From positions 56,438,873 to 56,502,872 of the forward strand of contig OZ022257.1 of NCBI GenBank assembly GCA_963978905.1: DNA of 64,000 bases. Reading direction: 5' to 3'. This stretch comes from Trichostrongylus colubriformis. Its lineage: Eukaryota; Nematoda; Chromadorea; Rhabditida; Trichostrongylidae. Positions 1 through 11,411 of the stretch are shown in pieces (position 1 is the stretch's first letter; the number at the start of each line of letters is the position of its first letter). A program made the translations under genes and the position numbers. The notes beneath the pieces were generated by a model, which saw only the letters and a list, made by a program, of their open reading frames with translations, did no database searches and had not been told where the DNA came from.

Positions 1-785
1 CCGGATGGCATACCACTGACCACTGATAGCCCAAAGAAATGGTCGAAAGCTATTCGTATGCTAATGCGTGCGAATTTCGTCAACAAAGATTTATTCATAT
101 CGTAGGTCGTAAGATGACGAGGTTCCCTTTCATCACATATTCACGAGATGGAGGGGAATCTTACAAGCATTGTAGCCTTTCCCGTACCCGGTCTGCAAAT
201 CGAGATTCATGAACAAAATTCGACAAAATTTGCAAAGGTCAAAGTACCTTGGTAAGTCATCCTAGATGCAACCATGATCAGGCAATAGAGGCAAATGCGT
301 GGCGCATTCGAAGCACATACGTATTTTGCTTCGTGAGGCAATATAGAGAGTAAAATAAAGAAGTAAATCACCAGAAAAAATTTTATAAGGATGAATTTTG
401 AAACTGGGATTTTAAAATTTAAAAAGTTGATATGGCATGCAACAAGCCTTTCCAAAAAAAGAATGAAGCAAAAAAACTTAATTTGGAAGGACTAAGCCAC
501 GAAATTATCTCAAAGCTGCACAAAGAGGTATGATGCGACACAGGTAGCTTCAAACGAGGTCAACATGATGTTTTGCGGTGATGGTTCCCTCTCATCTGAA
601 TCAGGCGAATAACGGTTGCGGATCGGGAAAAGAATATAACGTCGCCACTCCATGTCATCAAAAAAGTGGTCAGTTAATGGAATGTGGTAGCGTGCAGATC
701 GAGCCACATTTTCAAAATTTTTGGTATTCAGTTACGGACAAAATGGGCAATTAAAGCCACTGCTATACCTCCAGTGATCACTTAA
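1..785. other. Stretch without a recognised gene
   Basis: I see no supported exon here. The open frames are short, lack plausible splice context and resemble no family I recognise. Confidence 0.5.
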
Positions 786-1247
786 AGGAACCGGAAGGGG
801 GTCCGAAACAAGAGAAACATACAAAGAAATGAGCATTTCGTAACGAACGCAGAAGGTTAGAAGCGATAATCGGTGAAAAAACCCGAACTCAAAAGTGCAT
901 CGCTGCGGTGTGTATTCGCGCCTCATTCGCATCATCGCACTGGCGTTCCGAGTTGTCCGCTGTAAGAGACGGCCGCGGACCAACTTTAGTTGTAGCACCT
1001 GACTCCCAGCGCAGTGGAGTGGCCATTCCCAACTACATTAACATTCATGTAAGTACATCTAAAAACAATATAAGAAAGAACAAAGGAGAAGGTAAAAGGA
1101 ATGAACAACTTTATAATGGAAACATCTTCTCTTGGCACCATGCCAAGGCGTCAAATTGGCGAGTTTGTGCAATGGCGGCCACTTGAACTCGTCCACACTA
1201 GGTCTGTTCTACCGTAAGCCAAAATTACTCCCTTACGGTGTCTTTAA
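786..1247 (+). repeat. Dispersed repeat, copy 1
   Basis: About 460 bp from AGGAACCGGAAGGGGGTCCG to GTGTCTTTAA. It recurs in the same orientation at 40403-40868 with roughly 90% similarity by eye. Shared landmarks include the stretch around AATGAGCATTT, the block GTTGTAGCACCTGACTCCCA and the ending GTAAGCCAAAATTAC. No coding frame is kept in both copies and no terminal inverted repeat is visible, so the class is unknown. A SINE, a MITE or a fragment of a larger element are all possible. Confidence 0.75.
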
Positions 1248-1554
1248 ATAATGCCATGCGATTATTAGAATGAGGATGTTATCAGCGTAAGTGATTCCCC
1301 TGCGAGGTCTTCACTTACATTACAAAGCCCCATTCACATGCAAGCTCTTAAAAATCAACAAATTATGCGGAAATGATAAACAAATTATTTAATCCTAGAA
1401 AGTATTGGTGAAATCACAAAAGTATGTAAACAAAAACAAACATATAGAGAGCTTAGATTAGTTTTATTCAGTTCAACTGACATTGCAAATTTAATGACAA
1501 AACTGAACCTAAAAATACTCATAAGGTAAAACTTCATAAGGTCACTATGGGCAT

Positions 1555-1723
1555 TGTTTTTACCTGAGTCTAGAGGGAGAAAAACCACTCTTTTCTCCTA
1601 TAAGGCTCAGCCAAAAACATACGCCTGAATATATGCGGATTGACCCCTCAAAATCTTTCCAAGATGCTTAGATGTGCAACTTTTTCTGAGATGTCACCCC
1701 CCCCTCCTCACTGCGTAGCACCA
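1555..1723. repeat. Dispersed repeat shared with 6515-6690
   Basis: The segment holding the landmarks GTCTAGAGGGAGAAA, GGATTGACCCCTCAAA, AAGATGCTTAGAT and CCTCCTCACTGCG is repeated, diverged, at 6515-6690 in the same order and orientation. No coding potential is shared. The class is unknown. Confidence 0.6.
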
Positions 1724-1972
1724 ATTGATAACTTCTTTTCCAAATTCTGTCTAATTCACGTCTCAGAATCAGTTCAATAGATTTCTTTGTTATTGTAAGA
1801 CATTGTAAAACTGGTTTTCGTTCCTACTAAAAAGTTTTACGAATGTTCTCGCCCCACTTGTGATTTCGTAACCTAATCGATCTTAGGCCAGCATGTGGTA
1901 TTCGAATATTCTTGACTATGCCGACTCCTTTCACTTTATGTTTTCCTTTTTTTAGTTACTCTCCCTACCCGC

Positions 1973-2657
1973 TCATTTTTGCAATTTTTTCGACTTTATA
2001 CTTGCCTCTTCCCTTTCTTTAAGAGCCACATCCCATGTTTCTTTGAATCTTCTTCCATTTTTGTTGACTTTTTCAATCGTGCTTCGATGTGGATTCAGAT
2101 GAACTGGCGTAAAATGCACCCACCCACCATATCCATATTCTTTTCTATCGCTTGTATAACTAATTATCATTGGGCCCCACGCCACCTGAAGAAAATGACA
2201 GTTTTTAGCACTTTTCCGCATGCTTTTTCCCATGGTTGCTGCTTTCCTCTATACGCTAGCCCCTTTCACTATTAGTCCAGCTCTTCGAGAAATCGTCAGC
2301 GATTTTGATATCTTTGGTTTTTGATAGCTGCTGATTATCGCTGCAGCCCGGGACGCGAATGTTACTACAAGAATGTTGAGTTAGCACCAAACCGTGAAGT
2401 TTTTGCCCATAACTCAGCATTCTTGTAGTGAACCGTCAGCAATTCACTTTGATCCTCGATGAAAATCAAAGAATTCTGGAAAATTCAAAAAAACAATTGA
2501 CACTTTCTGCTAGGATTAAAAATGAATAAAAAAGACTCACATTAAAAATCATGTGCAGTGTACGCGTTAACTTCAAAACTACGACAATAACAGCGAAGAA
2601 GATTCCAAGCCATCGAGAATACCCGGGGGATTTTTTGGCGTCAGACATGATCTCCAT
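1973..2657 (-). CDS. Possible two-exon gene for a small single-pass membrane protein
   Basis: Exon 1 would run from ATG at 2657 down to 2541 (39 codons) and end at a GTGAGT donor in phase 0. Exon 2 would start at 2185 after a TTTTCTTCAG acceptor, also phase 0, and end at a TGA at 1973-1975 (70 codons). The predicted product is about 109 residues. A hydrophobic stretch at residues 16-30 (WLGIFFAVIVVVLKL) would be one membrane segment or signal anchor. The second exon holds a Trp/Gly/Tyr-rich part (AWGPMIIS, YGYGGWVHF) and then a charged, Lys/Glu-rich tail. I do not recognise the family. The acceptor, donor, matching phases and protein-like composition favour a real gene. Extra exons could lie between the two, and exon 2 also has its own in-frame ATG at 2233, so the model is tentative. 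Confidence 0.4.
2362..2432. repeat. Short inverted repeat (hairpin)
   Basis: Arms at 2362-2383 and 2410-2432 (ACTACAAGAATG against CATTCTTGTAGT) pair over about 22 bp with few mismatches around a 26-base loop. It would lie in the intron of the minus-strand gene model. It may be a minimal MITE. Confidence 0.6.
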
Positions 2658-2699
2658 TCTTCAACAGCTTAGCATAATAAAATATTTAGTGCGATGAGA

Positions 2700-3059
2700 T
2701 CTGAAAAATTGTACGATGAAGTATTTCGCCTCTATGGGTAAAAAGAGGAGCGGCGCATTCAAAACGAGACATTAGATATCATTTATTCACGTCATAGACT
2801 ACTATACCGGATCTTTTGTTTTGCTCCTTGTTGTTATTCATTTTCAAAACATTTTTGCATTGTGTTGTCCATCTCTCATCATCTATCCCACTGGCAGCTT
2901 TTGGCCGGTTTCTTCCATTTCGCATGAACCACATAGGAATCTTCGATATTCTTCTATTATAGTCACATACAACGAGCAAAAGGGACTCAACGGCTTATCT
3001 CGTTGCATCCCTACGGTCGCTCAAATCATTGCGCTGGAGATCTCAGCTTTAAAAAATTA
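2700..3059. other. Stretch without a recognised gene
   Basis: No supported exon. The overlapping opposed short frames look like chance. Confidence 0.5.
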
Positions 3060-3924
3060 CCTTAAAGTCTGATAGATAAGTCCGCCCGCACGCGATGTCG
3101 CGCGCGGCAGCGGCGAACGCAGGCGCAGTCTTCGAAGGGCACAGGATCGCGATAAAACCACAGAATCGTAGAAACTGTTTATTCAACTTCATTTCTAGTA
3201 TCTAAAGATACCACGAATCAAAATCTTCGTTTAACCCGTAAAACTATGATCATTCATCTAAAGTTTTCTACGCAATCTACATTTTTTCGTCACAAACATT
3301 CATGACATCTAAAGATACCGCGTATCAAAATCTTCGTTTAACCCGTAACGGGTAATTGAGTAGAAACTGTCGCAAATTAAAACAGCTTCGTAGTTCGACT
3401 CTACGTGGATCTATCGATGAAATCTTACAACAGTTTCATTCGTCCCGTATGCTGCTGATCATAAGTTGTTTAGGCATTTCAAAGAGCCCGATGACTAGAT
3501 GAAGGGCTTACATCAGGTGCCAAAACTTGACGCGGCAAGCAGAAGCATTTAACAGGGGAAAAATAAGGTGAAAAGCGCATGTCTGCGGGGCTTTATGCGC
3601 CATTATCATAACAGGAATAAAGGAAAGTTTTTATTCGACTCACTATTTCATCGCCAAAACCATCGTTGCATCGAAACCCCCCGTCGAACAACGATTCTCC
3701 TCTCATTCGTTCACTTTCCTCGTACTCGCTTTTATATTAACAAATACAATATCAACAAATATTAAATAACAAATACAATACAATACTATATCAACTTGTT
3801 ATCAATACAATCCACCAACCAAAACTTCCTCAGTCTTCTCCATCTTTGGTTCTTTGAAGATTGCGGCTGCCTGCGTCGCGCGCGACATCGCGTGCGGGCG
3901 GACTTATCTATCAGACTTTAGGGT
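3060..3924. mobile_element. Non-autonomous TIR DNA transposon, copy 1
   Basis: Long terminal inverted repeats bound about 865 bp. The left end reads CTTAAAGTCTGATAGATAAG and continues through a GC-rich block (GTCCGCCCGCACGCG); the right end is its reverse complement up to CTTTAGGG. The inverted ends match over about 50 bp and then diverge. The interior has no transposase frame. A related copy lies at 25648-27577. The target-site duplication is not clear; TA or TTA is possible. The superfamily is undetermined. Confidence 0.85.
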
Positions 3925-4136
3925 ATATGTAATTGAAAAAACATTTACAAAGCCCTACAGCAGTTCAGAATGCGCCCAGCTTTTGCTTTCGTCAAAATAC
4001 GCAGCGACATTTGGAGTCATTTTGACCTTAACAATGGACCTACGAGACCAGCCCATTAATTCCGGTACTTCACCGTATCCGAGCAGTCTGATACCATTTC
4101 ATCGATTCTGAAAGACTGGGAGTTTTGACTGCCAAG

Positions 4137-4245
4137 TATGGGCACTAATCCAGGATTTGATCGTTGGATCATGATAGTGGTGGCGGCCCCACTTGTCACT
4201 GCACCACCTCTGTGGTGGTGCGGTCACATTCAGCCAGCTCTGCAG
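4137..4245 (-). repeat. tRNA-derived SINE, truncated head
   Basis: Read on the minus strand, this contains a box A-like element (GTGGTGCAGTGACAAGTGG) followed about 40 bases later by a box B-like element (GATCAAATCC). Spacing and sequence match the fuller copies at 5211-5476 and 45908-47070. Only the head is present. Confidence 0.6.
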
Positions 4246-4552
4246 ACCTAATTCCCTTTAATTTGTTCTACAAACCGTTTAGTGAGATTATCTGCGTACT
4301 ATAAGAATTGGTAAGCTGCAGGGGCTCATGGTAGAGTGAGGAGGAGCTCCAGGATAGATGTGTCATCTAAAACTATCTTGAATATTGGCTACGTGTGCTT
4401 CTCCCTTATATATATTCCGGCAGAGTCCACGAAAATGCGCAGTTGTCTTCAACCTTCCTCCCCCCTATAGATTGATATGGAAAACTTCCTTCCTTAGAGA
4501 TCTCGGCTGTTTAGAATTATATGTTATTAGTACATATTGGTTATTAGAAGTA

Positions 4553-5066
4553 TTAGGTCGGAACTAAGTGATTGCGGATTTCACTCGTAGATGGCTTTGG
4601 TTGAATATTTAGCTTTACTGGCGTAGGCCAAATGTTAAACACATGTTGTTATCTAATAGTAGGCAATCCTGTTATCAATCAGTAAGTAAAGCTCCTTGAT
4701 CGGTTGCATTATTTTCGTTTGGCGTGTGCTGAAAAAAGGAGAATCAAAACATTCATTTTCGTCATGTATTGCTTTATTATTTCCTTAAAGGGAAAAACGC
4801 ATCACAAGCTCTCAAAAAGTTATGTGCTGTTCATGGTGCCGAGCCTCAGAAGATCGGCAATGCCAAAATTAGTTTGCCTAATTTCGTTTTGGTGATTTTT
4901 CTCTCAAAGATGAGAAACGCTCTGGTCGTCAGTTTGACAACGACCCAATCAAGGCAATACTTGATAAAAATGGGCAATACATTACAGAGTAAAGTTATTT
5001 AGTTCTATGAAAAAAAGGTCTTTGATTTTCTAACAAAAATCCGCAATTAATTAGTTGCCAACCTAA
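4553..5066 (+). mobile_element. Mariner-family element, internally deleted, HTH end only
   Basis: TA target duplications (4551-4552 and 5067-5068) flank terminal inverted repeats TTAGGTCGGAACTAAG (left) and the complement of TTAGGTTGGCAACTAA (right). The element is 514 bp, far below the usual 1.3 kb of mariner. Inside is the N-terminal part of a transposase, annotated separately. The TIR family is the same as in the palindromic element at 25634-28236. Confidence 0.85.
4769..5002 (+). pseudogene. Mariner transposase N-terminal fragment
   Basis: The translation LYYFLKGKNASQALKKLC is the classic first helix-turn-helix of mariner-type transposases. Such helices occur in the paired-like domain that binds the TIR. 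The next part is degraded (the expected KWFAKFR motif is blurred), and there is no catalytic D,D34D domain before the right TIR. The protein could at most bind ends, not cut DNA. Because the original start and the C-terminal two thirds are missing, I call it a pseudogene. Confidence 0.8.
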
Positions 5067-5210
5067 TATATCTATCAGAAACCCCAAATATTTTCAATTA
5101 AACATTAATTTCAAATTTTTGAAGTTGATAGAAATTCTTGTGGGACACTTAAGAGTACAATGTTCATTGCATTACTGATAATAAAAAAAGGATAAAGTTT
5201 TTGGTTATAA

Positions 5211-5476
5211 TCAGTCCTCTCTTGAGATGCGCCGCACATTCTAATTCCATTCAGGATCTTGGTAGCTGGTGAATGTGATGTGCCCTATACAATGACTTGC
5301 GGTGGCCAGCCGTTGTACGAGTCAGTGTTTTCATCCTCCCAGGCGAGCCTGGTACCAATTTGCCGACCCCGGAGGGATGCAAGGCTGGGTTGGCCTGGGC
5401 CGGCGTTGATGCGGGATTTGATCCCGCACCATAAGAGTGAGGTGTGTGCCACCTGTCACTACGCCACATCAGCCCA
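5211..5476 (-). repeat. tRNA-derived SINE, near full length
   Basis: On the minus strand the repeat starts with a tRNA-like head. Box A reads TGGCGTAGTGACAGGTGG and box B reads GATCAAATCCCGC, so an internal RNA polymerase III promoter is plausible. The body continues to about 5211. Related copies share the body landmarks CATTCTAATTCCATTCAG, GGTGAATGTGAT and GCGGGATTTGATCCCGC: 8446-8690, 45908-46010 with 46909-47070, and a partial copy at 4137-4245. The family name is unknown to me. Confidence 0.75.
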
Positions 5477-5479
5477 TTA

Positions 5480-6514
5480 CAGATAATGATACCATAAATT
5501 GGCAACTGAAAATTTGCAGTCTCAAAGTAGTATAATCTAGTATTTGTCTAACAATAAGGACGTTTCAGACTTCGCGATTTTGTCGTGTCGTGCGGAACCG
5601 CGCGAGGTTACGACCTTGCGCAATCTCTAGCTCGTATTGTCGCGCGCGAAAGTGCGACGTCGAAAAATCGCAAAATCGCGAAGTGTGATGGCGACCTAAG
5701 CGCGTGCTTCTCAGGGATCAATACCGGTCCCTATAAAATGCACTGACCGAAAGGTGAGTAGCAAATGATTCGTTGTGGAACCATCATCGACCCTGACCGA
5801 TCCGACTTGACTCTGATCGATCGTCAGTATGTCGCGTGCCAATTTCAGACTGAAATTGATCGTCACACTGCATTCACTATCATCACAACGAACACATGTG
5901 GAACGATGTCACGTGTGGGTTTTGAAAACTGAGCGCGGGATTGTTTCGATGGATATCTTCGCTTTATGAGGACTTCAGACACATCGGTCCACTGAAATTT
6001 AGGATAGCTGAAGAAGTTGTGAGACATTTTTTCAAGCTGGTCTTGAGACTAAAGGGTGGGTGATCAGTTAGAGGCATCCTCCATCGACTATCAAAGAGAT
6101 GGTTCTCAATATCAGCGTATTCCACAGAGTTGTATACGATGTGAACTCTACCAAAATGTATAATAAACTGGGTTGCTTGCATGGTCCTTTTATATTGTGG
6201 CCACTGGACGGAATCAATGTAATAAAAAATACTGCATACCCACGCGCACAGTCCATGATCAAATCCTGGATTAATGTCCGCTGGTCAAACGAGACTTGGA
6301 AATCTCCCGGATCGGTGAGTCAGCAACGGTATATGTAGTTTGAGAGAATAGAAACATTGGCTTTCTTATCAGTTGACCCTACTAACTCATTAATTGTACT
6401 GGGAATGCCACTATGATCTTCAACGGAAGTAGGATGTGTGGAGCATTTTTAAAAGACAGATTGAATGCCTTATATTTTTTGGGTGCTCTGGCAATGGGGG
6501 GCTGGGCATTCCGG
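5480..6514. other. Stretch without a recognised gene
   Basis: No supported gene. The block at 5570-5700 is rich in CG dinucleotides and has an imperfect inverted repeat (TTCGCGATTTTG at one end, CAAAATCGCGAA at the other), which suggests a small MITE-like remnant. Confidence 0.45.
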
Positions 6515-6690
6515 ACGTATATTTCCCCAAGTCTAAAGGGGGAAGAAACTTCTTTTTCCCTTCATTAAAACTTAGGCAAAAGTATATGGCTGAATGTGCA
6601 GATTGACACCTCAAGGATCCCTCCAGGATGCTTAGATAAACAACTTTATATTTTACAAAATGCTCCCTCCTCACTGCGATATCACCATTT
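6515..6690. repeat. Dispersed repeat shared with 1555-1723
   Basis: Diverged second copy of the repeat at 1555-1723. It shares AGATTGACACCTCAAGG, GGATGCTTAGAT and CCTCCTCACTGCG. Confidence 0.6.
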
Positions 6691-6715
6691 CTACTATTTT
6701 ATAATTATTTGCCAG

Positions 6716-6903
6716 TTTTACTAAATTTTACTAAATTAAAAAATACTAAACTCTATTTTAAATTTAATTTATATTTATATTATACTATATTTTATTTATA
6801 TTTTATATTTGTATTTATATTTATATATATTTATATTTATATTCATTATTTACTTATATTTTATTTTAAATATTTTACTAAATAAAATACTAAATTTTAC
6901 TAA
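6716..6903. repeat. AT-rich low-complexity tract
   Basis: An almost pure A/T stretch made of variants of TTTATATTTA and ACTAAATTTT. Simple-sequence expansion explains it; no coding or promoter role is supported. Confidence 0.9.
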
Positions 6904-6909
6904 ATTATA

Positions 6910-8445
6910 TAAACTGGTCAAAATTTTCTGACGAGTGCAAATCCACCGCGAGGAAGCTGGCCAGGTGCGGAAGTATTTCAGATGTTTATAGCTATCTCTG
7001 ACAAATCGAAAATCGAATCGGGTGGTTACAGTGTAGCAGAGACTGGTCATACACAGATTCTACCGAAGCACGTTCTTGAAGCTCGCGACATATTCGCTGA
7101 ACAAGCCCATTTCAACGCTGTACGATAACCTGAGTGGCGCCGGCTAATGACAGTCGAAAAGAAATTCAAAAATATATTTTTACCCAAATTTTATGGACAA
7201 ATATATAAATTTCTGAAACCAATAGTATTGTTCAACCCGCCAGTACTACTTAAAAAAATGGCTTTTCAGACCATAAGATAAAGCATATATTGATGAGGAC
7301 AATAGATAATCAGGTGAACAAATAGTAAACAATAAAGATAAATAAAAGAAAATAAACAATCCCATCTAGGACTTTGTGGAGATATATTGATGTTGCTACA
7401 AGGAAGTATGTATGTAGGGTAATACGTAGGTTGTTAATACCCTTGTTGTTATTTATCGACACGATCTCATTTAGGCTGGATTTTTCCACGTTGGCGTGGT
7501 AACAACTCTATTTATTTGTCACTCATTTATTTTATTTTACTTACTTATTTATTGTGTACTTACTCATTCAAAGCTTTGAAATACATGAAAATGCAAATGA
7601 AAAATTCCAGAAATGTAATAATATTGAACTGAGCGCTACCTGACCGTGAAACTAAGGGTGCTTTGAAAACAGTTTAGACATGAGGCAAATAGCGGTCGAG
7701 TTCATGGCGCATTTCATAAAAGGAATTAGCCAACATTACCAATGCTTTTGATCTAATAACCTTTAGAATGATGCTATGATTTTGAATGAAAGTATCACTA
7801 TTAGGGTGCTTAGATGTTTCTAGACCATGATTTCAGGTTCTATTAATGATAGTAAAAATACTGATCTGAAATTACTCTCTCAATTTAATTTCAAAGCGTT
7901 CTAAAAGGAGATAAGAAAGTGATTCGGTCCAAGTGAGATTTGCAAAAGAGAACGACGGAAGACGCGGGCGGGGACGATGGGGATGAACTCGGAAAGCGAC
8001 AGTGCGAATGCGCTGAGACGAATTGTGAATTGTGTCATCGCAGCCCACAGCCAGCAGCAATAGCCAACGACGCCCCCTTTTCCATGAGGCCACGAGGATT
8101 CATCGAAAGCGATTTATGGTCGTTGACCAGTGAGTACTGCATCGAATAATATCGTCCTGCATTCACATGGCCAATTTTATGTAGGCTACGCCGTGCGATG
8201 CACTTCCAAGCAGGATTGTAGTGGTATTTGAAAGCATGTATGATCAACTCGATGGGATACTCCGGCCAGCCGATGTGCAAGACATTGGTTTCCAACGTAG
8301 GATTCAATCTTCAGCCATCTTCAAGGGGATATTCAATTCAAGTTTCTCAGAATTTGATCCATACTCCATAAATGCTAAAGACACTCTGCCCAGAGTTTTT
8401 TATAAGCCACACTCTTGCTAAACGTTTTATAAAAATTATTAAACA
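6910..8445. other. Stretch without a recognised gene
   Basis: No exon or element that I can support. The short frames around 7870-8420 on both strands overlap each other and match no family I recognise. Confidence 0.45.
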
Positions 8446-8690
8446 ATTCCCAATTGGAATGCGATACGCATTCTGGTGCTATTCGGAATCATGGTGCAAG
8501 GTGAAGGCGATTTGGCGACTTTCCCACTGCCAGAGTGTACGAATCAGTGGTTTTATCTTCCTAGACTAGTCTGGCATCGAATCACTCACTCCAGAAAAAT
8601 GGAAGGTTTAGTTTGTCCAAGAGGGCGTTGACTCGGGATTCGATCCCGCATGCGAAGAAAATAGCGCGCCTCCTTTCCCTTCACCACCTT
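8446..8690 (-). repeat. tRNA-derived SINE, diverged copy
   Basis: Shares the body landmarks GCATTCTGGTGCTATTCGG and GAAGGCGATTTGGCG, and the palindromic GCGGGATTCGATCCCGC box B region, with the copies at 5211-5476 and 45908-47070. The tRNA-like head is poorly kept. Confidence 0.55.
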
Positions 8691-8886
8691 CTCCCACTCT
8701 TCCTATGCATCCGAAATCAAAGTGGTATTTAACAGCAGCACTCATCGGTACTTCCGATTCTGCTAGGTCATATCGACATCGTAAATCACCCGAAGAAACC
8801 TTGCCAACCCTTTAAATTTATTTTTTATTATTTCCATCAGACACGTCTACTCTTAAACATTGAACTATAGGCATTGTGCGGATATA

Positions 8887-9611
8887 CAGGAGGGTCAAAA
8901 AATTTCTCCTCCACTATCAACCCTACTTCAGTTGAACTTCAGCAAATTCTGACGAGGTATTTCCATCCACAAATTCGAGAACACACCTCATACCATCACA
9001 AAACTCCGTGAGAGCCTTCTGCAAGAGCAGGAACGGGAGCTTGTCCAGAGTGAACAAGATGTGTCACCTCAACTGGACGAAATCCGAAATTTCATCACTC
9101 TGTTCACAACCTTGCTGAGGTCCGCTCATTCTGGATACCTGGGGGGATTCATATTGGGTGACGTTCTTAAATATTCCGTTTTTTCCGGGCTCCCAACGCC
9201 CTACGTTTCCAGGAGCCAGAACGTGCCATTAAAAAACCCTCCTGAGGGGGGTTTGAGGTATGAAAAATGACCCTTCAGATTGAAGCAGCGTGGCCGAGCA
9301 GCAAGGGCTCTGTGACTACCATGAACCGAAGGACAACTTCCAAGGAAGCTTTCCACTGAAGACCTAACACGCGACGTTACTCCACTGTTCTCAGCGGACT
9401 ATGATACCGTAGGTCCTCTAAAGCCCGACTGCACCGACTGAAGGCTCCGCACTTGGATGAAGAGAAAGTGTTAAGTCTCAGGTTGCTCCTGTTTCTAAAG
9501 GAATATTTTGGTTATGTACTGCCCTATTACTTTTATCTCTTTCTGTTTCTTATGTATTGTATACTTTGCGGATGTTAGCCGTAGCACAATTACTTTTTTT
9601 GGCACCCCCTG
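8887..9611 (+). mobile_element. TIR element with CAGGGGGTGCC-type ends, copy 1
   Basis: TA dinucleotides at 8885-8886 and 9612-9613 flank a 725-bp element. The left end (CAGGAGGGTCAAAAAAT) is a diverged version and the right end (GGCACCCCCTG) a good complement of the family TIR. A second copy in the opposite orientation lies at 15514-16256. Both copies contain a frame starting with Met-Ser-Pro-Gln-Leu (here from 9061, where GTG stands at the Met position) preceded by a charged stretch (EQERELVQSEQ). This may be the remnant of a coding region. No known transposase motif is visible. Confidence 0.75.
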
Positions 9612-9613
9612 TA

Positions 9614-10080
9614 AAAGTAGAAGTGGCTCGCTCATCCACCCAGAGCTCCATTCTTTCCTAAGCTCGAGTAAAATCCATTCTAATGACTTTAGATCATTTC
9701 TTCTTATTGTCGCAAAACATCTATTGGTTTGCTTCGGCTGTACTGGGATGTGGTAGGCGCATTCGCTTCAAGTGTTCCCGCGTCATTTCAAGGTTTATAA
9801 GTTCTGCTATCGCTAGATATTCCAACTGAGGTCTTACACCAATGGGTTGAAGTCTCATATGCTTGTTTCTCATAGAATGAATTCAATCCATTCGCCCAAT
9901 TTCATTTTATATCTGTGATCTGTAGTACAGGTGTCTGGCTGTGCTACAGAACTTTCGAATTGGGTCACCGCTCCACGCGAATCGGATCACCGCAGACGAT
10001 CTGAATAGCAGCTTCCGTTGTGAACTGGCAACTCGAGTTGTAGCAGTCACAACTTGATACGAGAATCTTTTAACTACCCA
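9614..10080. other. Stretch without a recognised gene
   Basis: Nothing supported here between the TIR element and the duplicated LTR segment. Confidence 0.45.
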
Positions 10081-10537
10081 CTACCCATCTACAGAAGGGT
10101 ATAGTAAAGCGCAGAGTAAATGACAAGTGTCGCGAAAGGCGAGGATCGCTCCTTAGTTCCTTGGGTGCGCGGGTTCCCGTGGGTTTGACCGCCGCCCTAC
10201 CACGTTGGTCATATTCCGTGATCGCGCGGCAACGTGCGACGGCTGCCTACCGCAGCACCATCACGGACCTACCCGGGCAGTCTTTCGTCTGTTCTCCTGC
10301 TGTGTGGCTGGACTGATATTCCCATCGATTACCACGAACCTTCATACCGTGAATGGCGGCGGCACCACGGGGCTTGGGCCCTTAGAACAAGCCACGGAAA
10401 TGTCCCCAAACCTGGAAGAAAGCGAGGAAACAGAGGGTCGTCGGACGGGGCTCGCAGCGAGAGCCCGGCGTGAGTGGTCATCTAGTTCACTTTCTTTATT
10501 GTATTTGGTGCTTTTGCCCGGTTTTCATAGTAGTTCA
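10081..10537 (+). repeat. Duplicated segment: LTR flank plus first 410 bp of LTR
   Basis: These 457 bp read the same as 10711-11167, 630 bp downstream. The shared segment contains 47 bp of DNA that flanks the LTR element on its 5' side, including the ACAAG target site at 10123-10127, and then the first 410 bp of the LTR. Because flank and LTR are copied together, the duplication must post-date the insertion, or be an assembly artefact. The unrelated spacer at 10538-10710 separates the copies. Confidence 0.9.
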
Positions 10538-10757
10538 CTTATATCTTATCGTGGCTGAATTTTTACAGCCTATATTCTCTATTCATCCCAACCACGATAA
10601 CTCAGTGGATTTCTTTATTCCTATTTTGGAAAACGTCTGTTGACTTGTTTGTGCGGATTCCAAAGACTGAACTAATTGCTGACGTTCTCTGATCAAGAAA
10701 AATTACCCAACTACCCATCTACAGAAGGGTATAGTAAAGCGCAGAGTAAATGACAAG

Positions 10758-11411
10758 TGTCGCGAAAGGCGAGGATCGCTCCTTAGTTCCTTGGGTGCGC
10801 GGGTTCCCGTGGGTTTGACCGCCGCCCTACCACGTTGGTCATATTCCGTGATCGCGCGGCAACGTGCGACGGCTGCCTACCGCAGCACCATCACGGACCT
10901 ACCCGGGCAGTCTTTCGTCTGTTCTCCTGCTGTGTGGCTGGACTGATATTCCCATCGATTACCACGAACCTTCATACCGTGAATGGCGGCGGCACCACGG
11001 GGCTTGGGCCCTTAGAACAAGCCACGGAAATGTCCCCAAACCTGGAAGAAAGCGAGGAAACAGAGGGTCGTCGGACGGGGCTCGCAGCGAGAGCCCGGCG
11101 TGAGTGGTCATCTAGTTCACTTTCTTTATTGTATTTGGTGCTTTTGCCCGGTTTTCATAGTAGTTCAATATAAACCTATTGTCCCTCTTCTTGTGTTTTC
11201 CTCATACAGCTTTAGAAGTGATGTCCTCATTCTTGTCTTTGTTAGGGTCCGTTATTCAAGTGCTATGTAAGGGAAAGTCCCAAGGCGTCAGTCTACCCAC
11301 CGTCACTGGGGGACCCTGTACTTCATTGCAGCCCGGAGGGACCAAGCAGATGGGTAGGTTGTGCGTGGCCCACGATCAATGTGGGTCGACCATGGGGCAC
11401 CGTTTGCGACA
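10758..11411 (+). repeat. 5' long terminal repeat
   Basis: 654 bp bounded by TGTCGC and GCGACA. An ATATAAAC sequence near 11168 inside it could be a TATA element driving the retroelement transcript. The short open frames in it are shared by all copies simply because the DNA is identical, so they are not taken as genes. Confidence 0.9.

Noticed and set aside
10205..11173. Identical 112-117 residue frames repeated three times (also 14298-14636), which look like a conserved gene family
   Set aside because: They are identical only because the LTR DNA is identical. The frame has no known domain and ends differ where the DNA copies end.
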